Below are positions 1 through 8,252 of a DNA stretch of 64,000 bases, one piece after another. The notes under the pieces were generated by a model. That model had not been told where the DNA came from and ran no database searches. It worked only from the letters and a program-made list of their open reading frames with translations. Numbering within the stretch: position 1 is the first letter of the stretch; each line of letters starts with the position of its first letter. Both the position numbers and the translations under genes were made by a program. The stretch lies in the NCBI GenBank assembly GCA_947175195.1, contig CAMWLQ010000004.1, positions 82,498-146,497 on the forward strand, written 5' to 3'. Source of the DNA: an uncultured Clostridia bacterium. Its GTDB lineage: Bacteria; Bacillota; Clostridia; Christensenellales; Pumilibacteraceae.

Positions 1-899
1 TCAATATCCAGGTATGCGCCGAGCTGCGCCGCATAATCCACATACTCGTCCAAAAGCGCAATGCGTCCTTGCTCCGTATCGGCAACCGTTCCGTAAAGTC
101 GCTCCGAACGTTCGCTCGGCGTGGTCATTACGCCCAGTCGCTCCGAACGGTTGTTATACGTAATTTTGTCGGTCTTACCCAGCACTGCACGCGCACGGTA
201 GTTAAGCACGTGCATATCGTGCTCGTAGCTGTATACCGCAGGGCGCACAGCCGCAGGCACGCTTGCTATGTTGTCCCTGTCTTTTTTGAGAGTAACGGCG
301 CTCAATCCATTGAGCGACAAGTACGTCCTTGTGTACTTTTCCAGCCGCACGGCGTAGTACTCGGCGCGAGCATTGTCGCCCGCCTTAAGGCTTTCGGTCA
401 TCAGCTTGTCCGAAAGATTATTGCACACGTACAGCGCCTCGATAAAGTCGTCGTTGGTAAGCGCGGGCGTAGCGGTGAGCACGGGCATATTGCCGTCGCT
501 GTCCGCGTAAGCCGCGGTGCGCTTGCCGTCCGTCGATTTGTTGCTTTCAAGCTCTCGCGAGATATACCGTTCGCCAAAGTCCACCGCACGCTCGCTTAGC
601 CCCATGGAATTGAATAACCGCATGGTGGTGAGCGGAATGGCAAACGCAATAATACACGCCAACATCGCTATAAGCGACAGCGCGACAAAAGTCGTTTTGA
701 ATATTGCGGACAGCAGCTCGTCGACAAACGAGTTTCCGCTCGGCTCGTCGGGTTGCGGAGCGGGCTTGGGCGTGGCGGTGCGCGTCGGCACGATTTTGGG
801 CATAACGTCATTGTCGGCGTCTATACCGACGCTTACTTTGTCACTTACGCCGTCGCCGCGTTGTTCGCCGTTTTTGTATTGTTCGTCCGAGTAATTCAT
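1..899 (-). CDS. Hypothetical single-pass membrane protein, cut by window edge
   Basis: Translating the minus strand from the ATG at 899-897 gives 299 open codons that run off the left edge, so the C-terminus is missing. The first ~60 residues are hydrophilic and Pro/Thr-rich (KPAPQPDEPSG). Residues ~68-90 form one hydrophobic membrane segment, and the rest is a soluble, Tyr/Arg-rich, probably helical extracytoplasmic part. I do not recognise a family. The start is supported by a promoter (TTGTGC-17-TATAAT) whose -10 box ends 8 nt before the ATG, so the mRNA would be leaderless or nearly so; no Shine-Dalgarno site is visible. Plus-strand open frames over the same stretch lack such support and are shadows. 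Confidence 0.75.
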   Translation of the reverse strand, partial: MNYSDEQYKNGEQRGDGVSDKVSVGIDADNDVMPKIVPTRTATPKPAPQPDEPSGNSFVDELLSAIFKTTFVALSLIAMLACIIAFAIPLTTMRLFNSMGLSERAVDFGERYISRELESNKSTDGKRTAAYADSDGNMPVLTATPALTNDDFIEALYVCNNLSDKLMTESLKAGDNARAEYYAVRLEKYTRTYLSLNGLSAVTLKKDRDNIASVPAAVRPAVYSYEHDMHVLNYRARAVLGKTDKITYNNRSERLGVMTTPSERSERLYGTVADTEQGRIALLDEYVDYAAQLGAYLDI

Positions 900-907
900 T
901 ACCGAAT

Positions 908-936
908 ATTATATCACAAAATTCTCTACCGCACAA
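908..936 (-). promoter_or_regulatory. Sigma-A promoter predicting a leaderless mRNA
   Basis: On the minus strand, -35 TTGTGC (936-931), a 17-nt spacer and -10 TATAAT (913-908). The expected start point falls at or within 2 nt of the ATG of the gene ending at 899. Confidence 0.6.
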
Positions 937-948
937 GCGTTTTGAATA

Positions 949-1214
949 TAATTATGAATTCGGAATGCGGAATTCGGAATTATAGATAGCAATTGCGAAA
1001 CACATATGCGGCGGTTCGCCTAGATTTCTCCACTTCGTTCGCTACTCTCACTTCGGTCGAAATGATGGGTGGTATGGACAGGTCTTTTAAGAAAAGATAA
1101 CCCTATATCCCCATCATCCCGAGCAATGTCGAGGGATCTAGGCGTAGCCGCATAATTTTTAATAAAACATTTTCCTTATCCTCGCATTCCGAATTCAGCA
1201 TTCCAAATTCCGAA
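949..1214. repeat. Intergenic cluster of interspersed repeats
   Basis: No gene is visible here. It holds GGAATTCGGAATTA-type units at 953-984 and in inverted orientation at ~1186-1217, plus two units of a second family (1008-1075 and 1110-1152) built around ATGCGGCGG...CGCCTAGAT...CTCGGGATGATGGG, in opposite orientations. Related units recur near 2536, 37700, 44121 and 58085, always between genes. Confidence 0.6.
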
Positions 1215-1853
1215 TTACTTTTTCGCTATCACCTTTGCCGTAACGGGATCGAGCAGTACGCCGGTATTGCCGTCCGCCGTGATAAAGGATATATGCCAGC
1301 ACAAGCCGTCCGCGCCAAGCGGATTCTTGATTATGCGCGCGCGTATCTCGTATTCACCCTTGGGGTGCACCGCCGTTTTTGCCGCCGATATTGCGCGGTC
1401 ATAAGTTATCATATCACCCGTGATTTGGCTTTGCAGTGTGAGCACGGTTGTATTGCCGCCGCACTTGATTGTTACGGTAAATTCCTTTGCCTTGGTTTCG
1501 TGCTCGAACTCCGCCGAAAAGCTTGCCGCAAACGGGTGTACAATCATAGTTCCGCCGAAAGTGCAGCCGTCCGCCTCGGCGGTATACGTGATAACCGCGT
1601 CAATATCGAACTCGGTCGGAACAAGCGTGATAAGCGTATACGGCTTGAGCTTGTCGCCCTGCACTTTTCCGTCCGCCGCAAAGGATTGCTCACGCACGCC
1701 TGACACCGCCGTAAGCGTATACCCGTCGCCCGCCGCGGTGTAATAGCCGCTGCGCCGTTCGCTGACGTCCTTCATTGTGTCCGTTCCGCACGAGCAAAGT
1801 ACAATCGTAACCACGGTCATTATCGCCGCAAAAAGCATACACATTTTTTTCAT
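1215..1853 (-). CDS. Lipoprotein with PepSY-like C-terminus
   Basis: 212 aa. The N-terminus (MKKM, then a hydrophobic stretch to VLCSCG) is a lipoprotein signal with the lipid-bearing Cys about residue 20-22, so the protein is probably anchored on the outer face of the membrane. The middle is a beta-rich domain. The end (WHISFITADGNTGVLLDP) resembles PepSY-type folds, but that assignment is weak. It lies directly downstream of the terminator closing the V-ATPase operon. Start choice is uncertain: a TATAAT box abuts the first ATG (1859-1854), which would put the transcript start near the second Met at 1844. The positively charged MKK needed for export favours the first Met. Confidence 0.7.
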   Translation of the reverse strand: MKKMCMLFAAIMTVVTIVLCSCGTDTMKDVSERRSGYYTAAGDGYTLTAVSGVREQSFAADGKVQGDKLKPYTLITLVPTEFDIDAVITYTAEADGCTFGGTMIVHPFAASFSAEFEHETKAKEFTVTIKCGGNTTVLTLQSQITGDMITYDRAISAAKTAVHPKGEYEIRARIIKNPLGADGLCWHISFITADGNTGVLLDPVTAKVIAKK

Positions 1854-1861
1854 ATTATAAA

Positions 1862-1897
1862 ATATGAAAACCGCACGGCGAATATTCGTCGTGCGGT
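1862..1897 (-). terminator. Terminator after V-ATPase operon
   Basis: A near-perfect 28-bp palindrome (1870-1897, ACCGCACG...CGTGCGGT) is followed on the minus strand by TTTTCATATTTT. It sits 14 nt beyond the stop of subunit D. Confidence 0.8.
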
Positions 1898-1911
1898 CTA
1901 TGTGTATTTTA

Positions 1912-2520
1912 CTAATCGTTCTTTACCTTCATCAGTCGGACTATGGACGCGCGCTCGTTCTCGTCCAGTTTCATCAGGATATACTTGATTGTTTCCTGCA
2001 GCTGCGGAATCATTACGTATTCCAGTGCGTTCACCCTGCGCCTGTTCTTTTCTATCTCGTCGGCGAGCATGTTGCAAGTCTTTTCCACCTCGGCAAGGTG
2101 CAGCAGCTTGTCGGTAAGCGCAGTCAGCTTTAGCACCGCGTCGTCCAATTCCGCGGGCGCCGAACACAGCGCGTACGGCAGGCTTACCTCGCCCACACGC
2201 TTGGTTTCCATAAACGGCACGTCCACGCCCATTATGTTTTTTGTCCCGATAGTCACGGACGCGGAAAGCGACGGGAGCGAAATCGCCTGCACTACGTCGA
2301 GCGGCGCGGCAGCCGACAGCGAAAAGCTCTTTAGCGCCTCGCCTATCTCGCCCTCGATTTCCTCTCTCAACCGCTTGTTCTCTTTTATGAGCGTCAAAAA
2401 CTGACGGACCATTTCGTCCGACTTGTCTTTTAACAGCTTATGTCCGCGCTCGGCGGTCTTGAGCCTATCTTTTAGCCTACGCAATTCCATGCGCGTAGGG
2501 TTTACATTAAGTCTTGCCAT
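1912..2520 (-). CDS. atpD: V-type ATPase subunit D
   Basis: 202 aa, the usual size. Subunit D is the long coiled-coil central shaft that couples rotation of the K ring to the catalytic A3B3 head. The N-terminus (MARLNVNPTRMELRRLKDRL) and the long helical body with the KLLKDKSDEMVRQF stretch are characteristic. CGGAG lies upstream of the ATG. It is the last gene of the V-ATPase operon, separated from subunit B by a 94-nt spacer containing an interspersed repeat, and is followed by a strong terminator. Confidence 0.95.
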   Translation of the reverse strand: MARLNVNPTRMELRRLKDRLKTAERGHKLLKDKSDEMVRQFLTLIKENKRLREEIEGEIGEALKSFSLSAAAPLDVVQAISLPSLSASVTIGTKNIMGVDVPFMETKRVGEVSLPYALCSAPAELDDAVLKLTALTDKLLHLAEVEKTCNMLADEIEKNRRRVNALEYVMIPQLQETIKYILMKLDENERASIVRLMKVKND

Positions 2521-2535
2521 AAAACTCCGTTTAAT

Positions 2536-2612
2536 TTCGAATTCGGAATGCGGAATTCGGAATTATGGATAAGGTTGAGATTCCTCGCGTTGCTCGGAAT
2601 GACAAAAAGAAT
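2536..2612. repeat. Interspersed repeat inside V-ATPase operon
   Basis: The spacer between subunits B and D holds a GGAATTC-family unit (GAATTCGGAATGCGGAATTC) followed by a unit reading GAGATTCCTCGCGTTGCTCG. The inverse of this combination occurs at 37698-37771. It must be transcribed as part of the operon. Confidence 0.65.
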
Positions 2613-2614
2613 TA

Positions 2615-3991
2615 TTACATCTTATCGAAGAACTCTTCCAAGTTCTCGTCGCGGATACGTTTCAGCTCGGAACGCGGCAGTATCTTGAGTAATCGCCAGC
2701 CAATATCGAGCGTTTCCTCGATAGTGCGGTTTACGGTGAAGGTTTGGTTTATATACTGCTTTTCAAACTCCTCGGCAAACCGTGCGTACAGCCTATCCAC
2801 GTCGGACAGCGCCGCCTCGCCCAAAATGGAGCTGAGCTCCTTTGCGTCCTTACCGCGCGCATACGCCGAAAACAGCTGGTTCATTGTGTCGGCGTGGTCC
2901 TTTCTTGTCTTGCCCTTGCCTATGCCCTTGTCCTTCAAACGGGACAGCGACGGCAATACGTCGATCGGCGGGTTTAAGCCCTTTTTGTACAGCTCGCGCG
3001 ACAGTATGATTTGCCCTTCCGTGATATATCCCGTAAGGTCGGGAATGGGGTGCGTTTTGTCGTCCTCGGGCATGGTCAGTATGGGAATGAGCGTAATAGA
3101 GCCTTTTTTGCCGCGTATACGCCCCGCGCGTTCGTATATGGTTGCAAGGTCGGTGTACAAATATCCGGGATAGCCGCGCCGTCCCGGCACCTCACGCCGC
3201 GCCGCGGAAATCTCGCGGAGTGCCTCGGCGTAGTTGGTTATGTCGGTCATTATTACGAGCACGTGCATGTCGCACTCGAACGCCAAGTATTCCGCCGCCG
3301 TCATTGCCATGCGCGGCGTGTTTATGCGTTCTACCGCGGGGTCGTTGGCGAGGTTGAGGAACATTACCGTCCTGTCAATCGCGCCCGTCCTGCGGAAATC
3401 GGCGGTGAAGAACTCGCTCTCCTCGTACGTTATACCCATTGCCGCAAACACGACGGCGAACTTGTCATCGGTGTTCTTTACCTGCGCCTGCCTTGCTATC
3501 TGTGCAGCAAGGTCGGCGTGCGGCAAGCCCGACGCCGAAAACACGGGTAGCTTTTGTCCGCGGACAAGCGTGTTAAGTCCGTCGATTGCGCTGACGCCCG
3601 TTTGAATGAACTCGTTGGGATAATCGCGCGCAACGGGGTTTATGGGGCTACCGTTTACGTCAAGACTGCTTTCGGGCAGTATTTCCGCGCCGCCGTCAAT
3701 GGGATTACCCATGCCGTCGAACACCCTGCCCAGCATATCGTGCGAAACCTTAAGCTCTATCGCCTTGCCCGTAAACGCGGCTTTTGCCGCCACAATCTTC
3801 AAGCCCCTGCTCGGCGCGAAAAGCTGAACAAGCGCTTTGTCGCCGTCCACCTCAAGCACGCGCCCGAGCCGTTGCTCGCCGTCCGAGCCCTGCGAAATCT
3901 TGACAAGCTCGTTGTACTTGACGCCCTCTACTTGTTCGACAAGCATGAGCGGTCCGACTACTTCTTTTATTGTACGGTATTCTTTACGCAT
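2615..3991 (-). CDS. atpB: V-type ATPase subunit B (regulatory)
   Basis: 458 aa. The non-catalytic nucleotide-site subunit alternates with A in the A3B3 head. The beta-barrel N-terminus ([20 protein letters not shown]) and the block [34 protein letters not shown] and [20 protein letters not shown] are typical of the family. Its ATG overlaps the stop of subunit A by one base (TAATG), with AAGGAG inside the end of the A gene, so the two are translationally coupled and made in equal amounts. Confidence 0.97.
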   Translation of the reverse strand: MRKEYRTIKEVVGPLMLVEQVEGVKYNELVKISQGSDGEQRLGRVLEVDGDKALVQLFAPSRGLKIVAAKAAFTGKAIELKVSHDMLGRVFDGMGNPIDGGAEILPESSLDVNGSPINPVARDYPNEFIQTGVSAIDGLNTLVRGQKLPVFSASGLPHADLAAQIARQAQVKNTDDKFAVVFAAMGITYEESEFFTADFRRTGAIDRTVMFLNLANDPAVERINTPRMAMTAAEYLAFECDMHVLVIMTDITNYAEALREISAARREVPGRRGYPGYLYTDLATIYERAGRIRGKKGSITLIPILTMPEDDKTHPIPDLTGYITEGQIILSRELYKKGLNPPIDVLPSLSRLKDKGIGKGKTRKDHADTMNQLFSAYARGKDAKELSSILGEAALSDVDRLYARFAEEFEKQYINQTFTVNRTIEETLDIGWRLLKILPRSELKRIRDENLEEFFDKM

Positions 3992-5742
3992 TACTCAGAC
4001 TCCTTAAGTTCGGCGAACTGTTTGTTCATTTCGTCATGAAGATCGTCGAGCTGTGCTATATCCTCTTCCTTGACGTACTTTGCCCTGCCTATGCGCTCGC
4101 GGCACGGGACGTTTAACACGTCGTTTATGTCCACGCCGCGGTCGAGCGCACGCCGCGCCGCATAGTAAAAGTCGACTATAAGCTTGAGCATTTTGAACTG
4201 CTTTTTGGGCGAAGTGTATGTGTCCACCTCGTGGAAGGAGTTTTGGTGCAGATAATCCTCGCGCACCGACTTTGCCGCCTCCATAGTGAGCCTATCCGCA
4301 GGCGACAGCGCGTCCATACCGACAAGCCTTACAATCTCGTCCAGTCGCGCCTCCTCTTGCAACAGCCTGCTGATTTCCATTCTGTACGCGACGAACTGTT
4401 CGTCAACGTTGCGCCCAAACCAGTCCGCCAGCCTATCGCTGTACAGCGAGTAGCTGACAAGCCAGTCGATTGCGGGGAAGTGCCGCTTGTACGCAAGCGC
4501 GCTGGAAAGTCCCCAGTACACCTTGACTATGCGCAGCGTTGCCTGGCTGACAGGCTCGGACATATCACCGCCCGGAGGCGACACCGCGCCGATAGCCGTG
4601 ACCGAGCCCGTGCGCTCGGTCGAGCCCAAAAGCTTGACCTGACCCGCGCGCTCGTAGAACTCGGCAAGACGGCTGCTGAGGTATGCGGGATAGCCTTCCT
4701 CGCCCGGCATCTCTTGTAATCTTCCACTCATTTCGCGCAGCGCCTCCGCCCAGCGCGAAGTGGAGTCCGCCATGATAGCTACCGAATAGCCCATGTCGCG
4801 GTAATATTCCGCTATCGTTATGCCCGTGTAAATACTCGCCTCGCGCGCCGCAACCGGCATATCCGAGGTGTTGGCAATAAGCACGGTACGTTTCATAAGC
4901 GGCTGACCCGTTTTGGGGTCTATAAGCTCGGGGAACTCGTTGAGAACGTCGGTCATTTCGTTGCCGCGCTCGCCGCAGCCCACGTACACGATTAAGTCGG
5001 CGTCGCTCCACTTAGCCAAAGCGTGCTGCAAAACCGTTTTGCCCGAGCCGAACGGACCGGGAACGGCAGCCACGCCGCCGCGCGCTATGGGGAACAGCGT
5101 GTCGACAACGCGTTGACCTGTTACAAGCGGCTCCTCGGGCGGGAGCTTTTCGGCATACGGTCTACCCTTTCGCACGGGCCAACGCTGCAGCATAGCCACG
5201 TTATGCTTTTGCTTGCCGTCCGATATGACCGCCACGGTATCGTCGATTGTATAATCGCCCGAATTGATTTTTTCTATCTTTCCGCTTACACCGTAAGGCA
5301 CCATAATGCGGTGCGTGATAACCTCGTTTTCCTGCACCGTGCCTATAACGTCGCCCGCAGTGACAGTATCACCCTTTTTGGCGACAGGCTCGAATTTCCA
5401 CTTTTTTTCGTGGTCGAGCGCGGGCGCGCTTACGCCGCGGTCGATTCTATCGCCCGACAGCGCGTAAAGCTTTTCCAGCGGGCGCTGTATTCCGTCGTAA
5501 ATACTTCCGATAAGTCCCGGACCGAGTTCGACGGACAGCGGCTGCTCGGTAGATACGACGGGCTCGCCCGTGCCGAGCATACTCGTTTCCTCGTACACCT
5601 GCACCGACGCCTTATCGCCGCGCAATTCTATGACCTCGCCGATAAGTCCTTTTTCGGACACCTTGACGACGTCGTACATTTTTACGTCCTGCATACCGTC
5701 CGCAACAATCAGCGGTCCGCTTATTTTGATGATTTTACCCAT
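3991..5742 (-). CDS. atpA: V-type ATPase subunit A (catalytic)
   Basis: 583 aa, full length. Catalytic subunit with P-loop GPFGSGKT at residues 229-236, the catalytic-Glu region GERGNEM, and the V/A-type insertion between the N-terminal barrel and the nucleotide domain ([21 protein letters not shown]) that separates it from F-type beta. CGGAG precedes the ATG at suitable spacing. A 127-nt repeat-bearing spacer separates it from subunit F upstream, which is unusual in an otherwise compact operon. The complex hydrolyses or makes ATP coupled to ion flow at the cytoplasmic membrane. Confidence 0.97.
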   Translation of the reverse strand: MGKIIKISGPLIVADGMQDVKMYDVVKVSEKGLIGEVIELRGDKASVQVYEETSMLGTGEPVVSTEQPLSVELGPGLIGSIYDGIQRPLEKLYALSGDRIDRGVSAPALDHEKKWKFEPVAKKGDTVTAGDVIGTVQENEVITHRIMVPYGVSGKIEKINSGDYTIDDTVAVISDGKQKHNVAMLQRWPVRKGRPYAEKLPPEEPLVTGQRVVDTLFPIARGGVAAVPGPFGSGKTVLQHALAKWSDADLIVYVGCGERGNEMTDVLNEFPELIDPKTGQPLMKRTVLIANTSDMPVAAREASIYTGITIAEYYRDMGYSVAIMADSTSRWAEALREMSGRLQEMPGEEGYPAYLSSRLAEFYERAGQVKLLGSTERTGSVTAIGAVSPPGGDMSEPVSQATLRIVKVYWGLSSALAYKRHFPAIDWLVSYSLYSDRLADWFGRNVDEQFVAYRMEISRLLQEEARLDEIVRLVGMDALSPADRLTMEAAKSVREDYLHQNSFHEVDTYTSPKKQFKMLKLIVDFYYAARRALDRGVDINDVLNVPCRERIGRAKYVKEEDIAQLDDLHDEMNKQFAELKESE

Positions 5743-5749
5743 GATGTCT

Positions 5750-5869
5750 CCGAGTGAATAATGAATAGATAATAGTGAATAGTGTCGGACTGCGGCTTAG
5801 CCGCACTGATTTTAATAAAAATTTTTCCGCCATTCTTATTTCTTATCTTTTATCTCTTATCTAAAATTC
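5750..5869. repeat. AT-rich repeat spacer between subunits F and A
   Basis: GAATAATGAATAGATAATAGTGAATA followed by a short hairpin (GCGGCTTAGCCGC) and an AT-rich tail ending in two TCTTATCT units. A similar GAATAGAGAATAATGAAT-plus-hairpin arrangement occurs at 34751-34800. No gene. Confidence 0.5.
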
Positions 5870-6196
5870 TTAATTAAACAATATGTCTACGCCGACTGCC
5901 TTTTCCACGTCCTTTTTGACGCCCGCCATACCAAAGCCGTTGGAGCCCGTGGAGCCGGGAATACTCAGGACTACGGGGAAGGCTTGCTGTTTGAGCTTTT
6001 GCATAAGCCCTTCCATCTTGGCGGCGTAGTTTTCGGTGACGAGTATTACGGCGTATTCGTCGGACTTGGCTATCTCGCGCAAAACGTCCGCCGCCTTATT
6101 TTCGTCGTCCACCTTGTACACAGCCGCGCCAATCGCCAAAAACGCAGTCGCGCTTTCGCTGTCGCCTATTACCGCTATCTTTCCGATTTTTTCCAT
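5870..6196 (-). CDS. atpF: V-type ATPase subunit F
   Basis: 108 aa. This small Rossmann-like subunit binds the central shaft. The N-terminus KIGKIAVIGDSESATAFLAIG, the middle DEYAVILVTENYA and the C-terminal PVVLSIPGSTGSNG are family hallmarks. AAAGGG precedes the ATG. It sits between subunits C and A, the usual bacterial V-ATPase order. Confidence 0.93.
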   Translation of the reverse strand: MEKIGKIAVIGDSESATAFLAIGAAVYKVDDENKAADVLREIAKSDEYAVILVTENYAAKMEGLMQKLKQQAFPVVLSIPGSTGSNGFGMAGVKKDVEKAVGVDILFN

Positions 6197-6220
6197 TTTT
6201 TACCCTTTGCGCTCTCGCCC

Positions 6221-7138
6221 CTATTTGTAAATTTCCGGTATGCGCTTATAGAACATATCGCGCGAGTCGGTCTTGACGCACACAAGCGCCGTCTTGACCG
6301 TTTTCAGCTCGATGAGCGTTTCCGTATAGTAGTTTAGGAACGGCGTGTTCGACACGTACGACACAACTTCTCTATACGTGAGCCAGTACAAAAAGTCGTC
6401 AGCCTCAAGCTCCGATTTCCATAAATCGGCAAAGTCGTTTTCCGCTATGCGCTCGGCATACTCGGCATAGGGCGTATGCTCAAAGCACGACGGGAAATCG
6501 TCCTCGGCAAGCGCCTCGGTAAGCGTTTCCGTCCCTATCCTTCCGCCCGATATAAACTGATCGTCCGCTATGCCCAGCTTTTTCATGCGCGCGGCGGTGA
6601 GAATGTTTTTCATATCGATTTCGGCTTTGGCGTACTTTTTTACGAGCGAAACGCCGCACGACAAAACGTATGCGTACATGGCGCGAGTGAGCGCAAGGTC
6701 GATAGCCTGCGGACGGGTTTCGTTATTCTCGTCCAGCGTTTCAAGCGCCTTCGCCATAAACGGGTCGGCATCCGAATAATCGCCGTCGGCTATCTTTTTG
6801 CTGTCAAAGTCCACCGCGTAATATCCGTCGTCGGGCACTGCGGCAAACCGTGACTTGTACGCCAGCTTTGCGTTGTTGTACTTAAACCGCGCAAGGCATG
6901 CCTCAGCCAGTTTTTCGCTCGGCGCATTTTCCGATACGAACTCTATCAGCTTGTTGGTTTCGCCCACGATAAACCCGTCCACGCTTTGCCCTTCCGAGTA
7001 AGCGTAGCCGTAATCGCCCAGTACCTTAAAAGCCTCCGCTACCGTCTTACATTCGACGACGCGGCGCAAGCGTTCGGTATTCAGTCGGCCGGAATTAAAT
7101 ACCGCCGACGTATTGGCAAAAACCTTGGTCGTGTTCAT
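6221..7138 (-). CDS. atpC: V-type ATPase subunit C
   Basis: 305 aa. This is the d-like funnel subunit that seats the central shaft on the K ring. The N-terminus (ANTSAVFNSGRLNTERLRRVVE), all-helical composition and length fit the family. It starts just after the stop of subunit E (TAAAATG) with no good ribosome site, suggesting translational coupling. Position in the operon between E and F supports the call. Confidence 0.9.
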   Translation of the reverse strand: MNTTKVFANTSAVFNSGRLNTERLRRVVECKTVAEAFKVLGDYGYAYSEGQSVDGFIVGETNKLIEFVSENAPSEKLAEACLARFKYNNAKLAYKSRFAAVPDDGYYAVDFDSKKIADGDYSDADPFMAKALETLDENNETRPQAIDLALTRAMYAYVLSCGVSLVKKYAKAEIDMKNILTAARMKKLGIADDQFISGGRIGTETLTEALAEDDFPSCFEHTPYAEYAERIAENDFADLWKSELEADDFLYWLTYREVVSYVSNTPFLNYYTETLIELKTVKTALVCVKTDSRDMFYKRIPEIYK

Positions 7139-7139
7139 T

Positions 7140-7721
7140 TTACAGTCCCAGCTTTGCTACCGTATCGTATACGGTGCGTTCTTTCAGTTCGTCCACTATA
7201 GCGTCCACGGTGAGGTCGCGGTCGTACTTTGCGTTGCGCAAAATCACGCCGCCGTCAAAGTCGCCCTTTTCGCTCGACAGCGTAAGTTTCTTTTTAGCCG
7301 CGGTAGCGACCTTTTTTACCCACGCCGCCGTGACGCGCTTGCCGTCGCTCGCCGCCGCAATAACCTCGTCGCCGTCCTCGCAGTACTGCAATATAACGGA
7401 CTGCAGGATGCCGAGATACACGCTGTCGGACGAAGAAAGAATCTTTTTCTTTACTCCGTCGTACACCGCCGCAACGCACTGCTGCTTTGCATGCAACAAC
7501 GCCTTGCCAGCCTCCAGCTCGCCCAGCTTGACCTGACCCGCGAACAGCTCTTGTGCCGCCGTCTCCGCCTTTTGCAGGCTTTCCTTTTGCGCGGCGTCAA
7601 GCTCCGCCCTGAGCTCGTCGAGCTCGGCTTGGGACTCCGCCTGCGCCTCCGCAACAATGGACGACGCGGTAGATTTTGCCGACGACAGTATGTCGTCGAT
7701 TATCTTTTCTTTGCCTTGCAT
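7140..7721 (-). CDS. atpE: V-type ATPase subunit E
   Basis: 193 aa. This peripheral-stalk subunit has an N-terminal amphipathic Ala/Glu-rich coiled coil (residues ~10-85, AEAQAESQAELDELRAELDA) that pairs with subunit G/H, and a globular C-terminal domain that binds the head. Its ATG is in the TAATATG junction with the stop of subunit K, so it is probably coupled to K translation. Confidence 0.9.
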   Translation of the reverse strand: MQGKEKIIDDILSSAKSTASSIVAEAQAESQAELDELRAELDAAQKESLQKAETAAQELFAGQVKLGELEAGKALLHAKQQCVAAVYDGVKKKILSSSDSVYLGILQSVILQYCEDGDEVIAAASDGKRVTAAWVKKVATAAKKKLTLSSEKGDFDGGVILRNAKYDRDLTVDAIVDELKERTVYDTVAKLGL

Positions 7722-7722
7722 A

Positions 7723-8193
7723 TTAGATTGACAAAAGCATTACGCCGAGAATGGAAACGATGAATGCGAATATAGCAAAGATCTCGACAAGAACAAGCAT
7801 AGGGATTGCGTGACCGATTTGGTTTTCCTGCTTGCCAACAAGATTGATGCAGCCGATTGCGACGTTGCCCTGCATGATTGCGGACACCAAGCCGACGATT
7901 GCGATAGGCATACAATACGCAAACATAATCCAGCCCTGTGCGTCGGTAAGCTGTGCCATATCGCCGAACGCGTTGAGCTTGATGAGCATCATGAACGCGA
8001 CAACGAAACCGTACAAGCCCTGCGTAGACGGCATGACCTGCAAAATCATTGTCGTGCCGAACTTTTCGGGTTGTTTGGACAACAAAGCCGACGACGCTTG
8101 TCCTGCGCGACCTACACCGATTGCCGAGCCGATGCCCGACACGATAACGGCAAGAGCCGCACCGATTATAGCGTAAACATTACCCATAGTCAT
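7723..8193 (-). CDS. atpK: V-type ATPase subunit K (rotor ring)
   Basis: 156 aa with four membrane helices, i.e. a duplicated hairpin. The start is the ATG at 8193 (MTMGNVYAIIG), set by AAGGAGAAGGAT just upstream; a longer frame to 8244 lacks support. Key residues: T57-Q58 in helix 2 (PSTQGLYGFV), Q108 in helix 3 (AIMQGNV) and E137 in helix 4 (LVEIFAIF). Only the second hairpin has the ion-binding carboxylate. These Thr-Gln, Gln and Glu ligands match those of the sodium site in Enterococcus hirae NtpK, so Na+ coupling is inferred. A conserved Tyr shortly after the Glu appears as Phe here. Confidence 0.93.
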   Translation of the reverse strand: MTMGNVYAIIGAALAVIVSGIGSAIGVGRAGQASSALLSKQPEKFGTTMILQVMPSTQGLYGFVVAFMMLIKLNAFGDMAQLTDAQGWIMFAYCMPIAIVGLVSAIMQGNVAIGCINLVGKQENQIGHAIPMLVLVEIFAIFAFIVSILGVMLLSI

Positions 8194-8252
8194 TTTTATC
8201 CTTCTCCTTTTTGAGAAATATTTATGGTAAACCTTAAAAGGCAAAACCCGTA

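Noticed and set aside
69..894. Plus-strand open frames opposite the first membrane protein
   Set aside because: They oppose a gene with promoter, TM segment and uninterrupted frame; their translations are Arg/His/Val-rich shadow sequence.
1854..1859. TATAAT directly before the lipoprotein ATG as its promoter
   Set aside because: It would start transcription beyond the first ATG, and the -35 position falls in the terminator stem without a match; kept only as a note.
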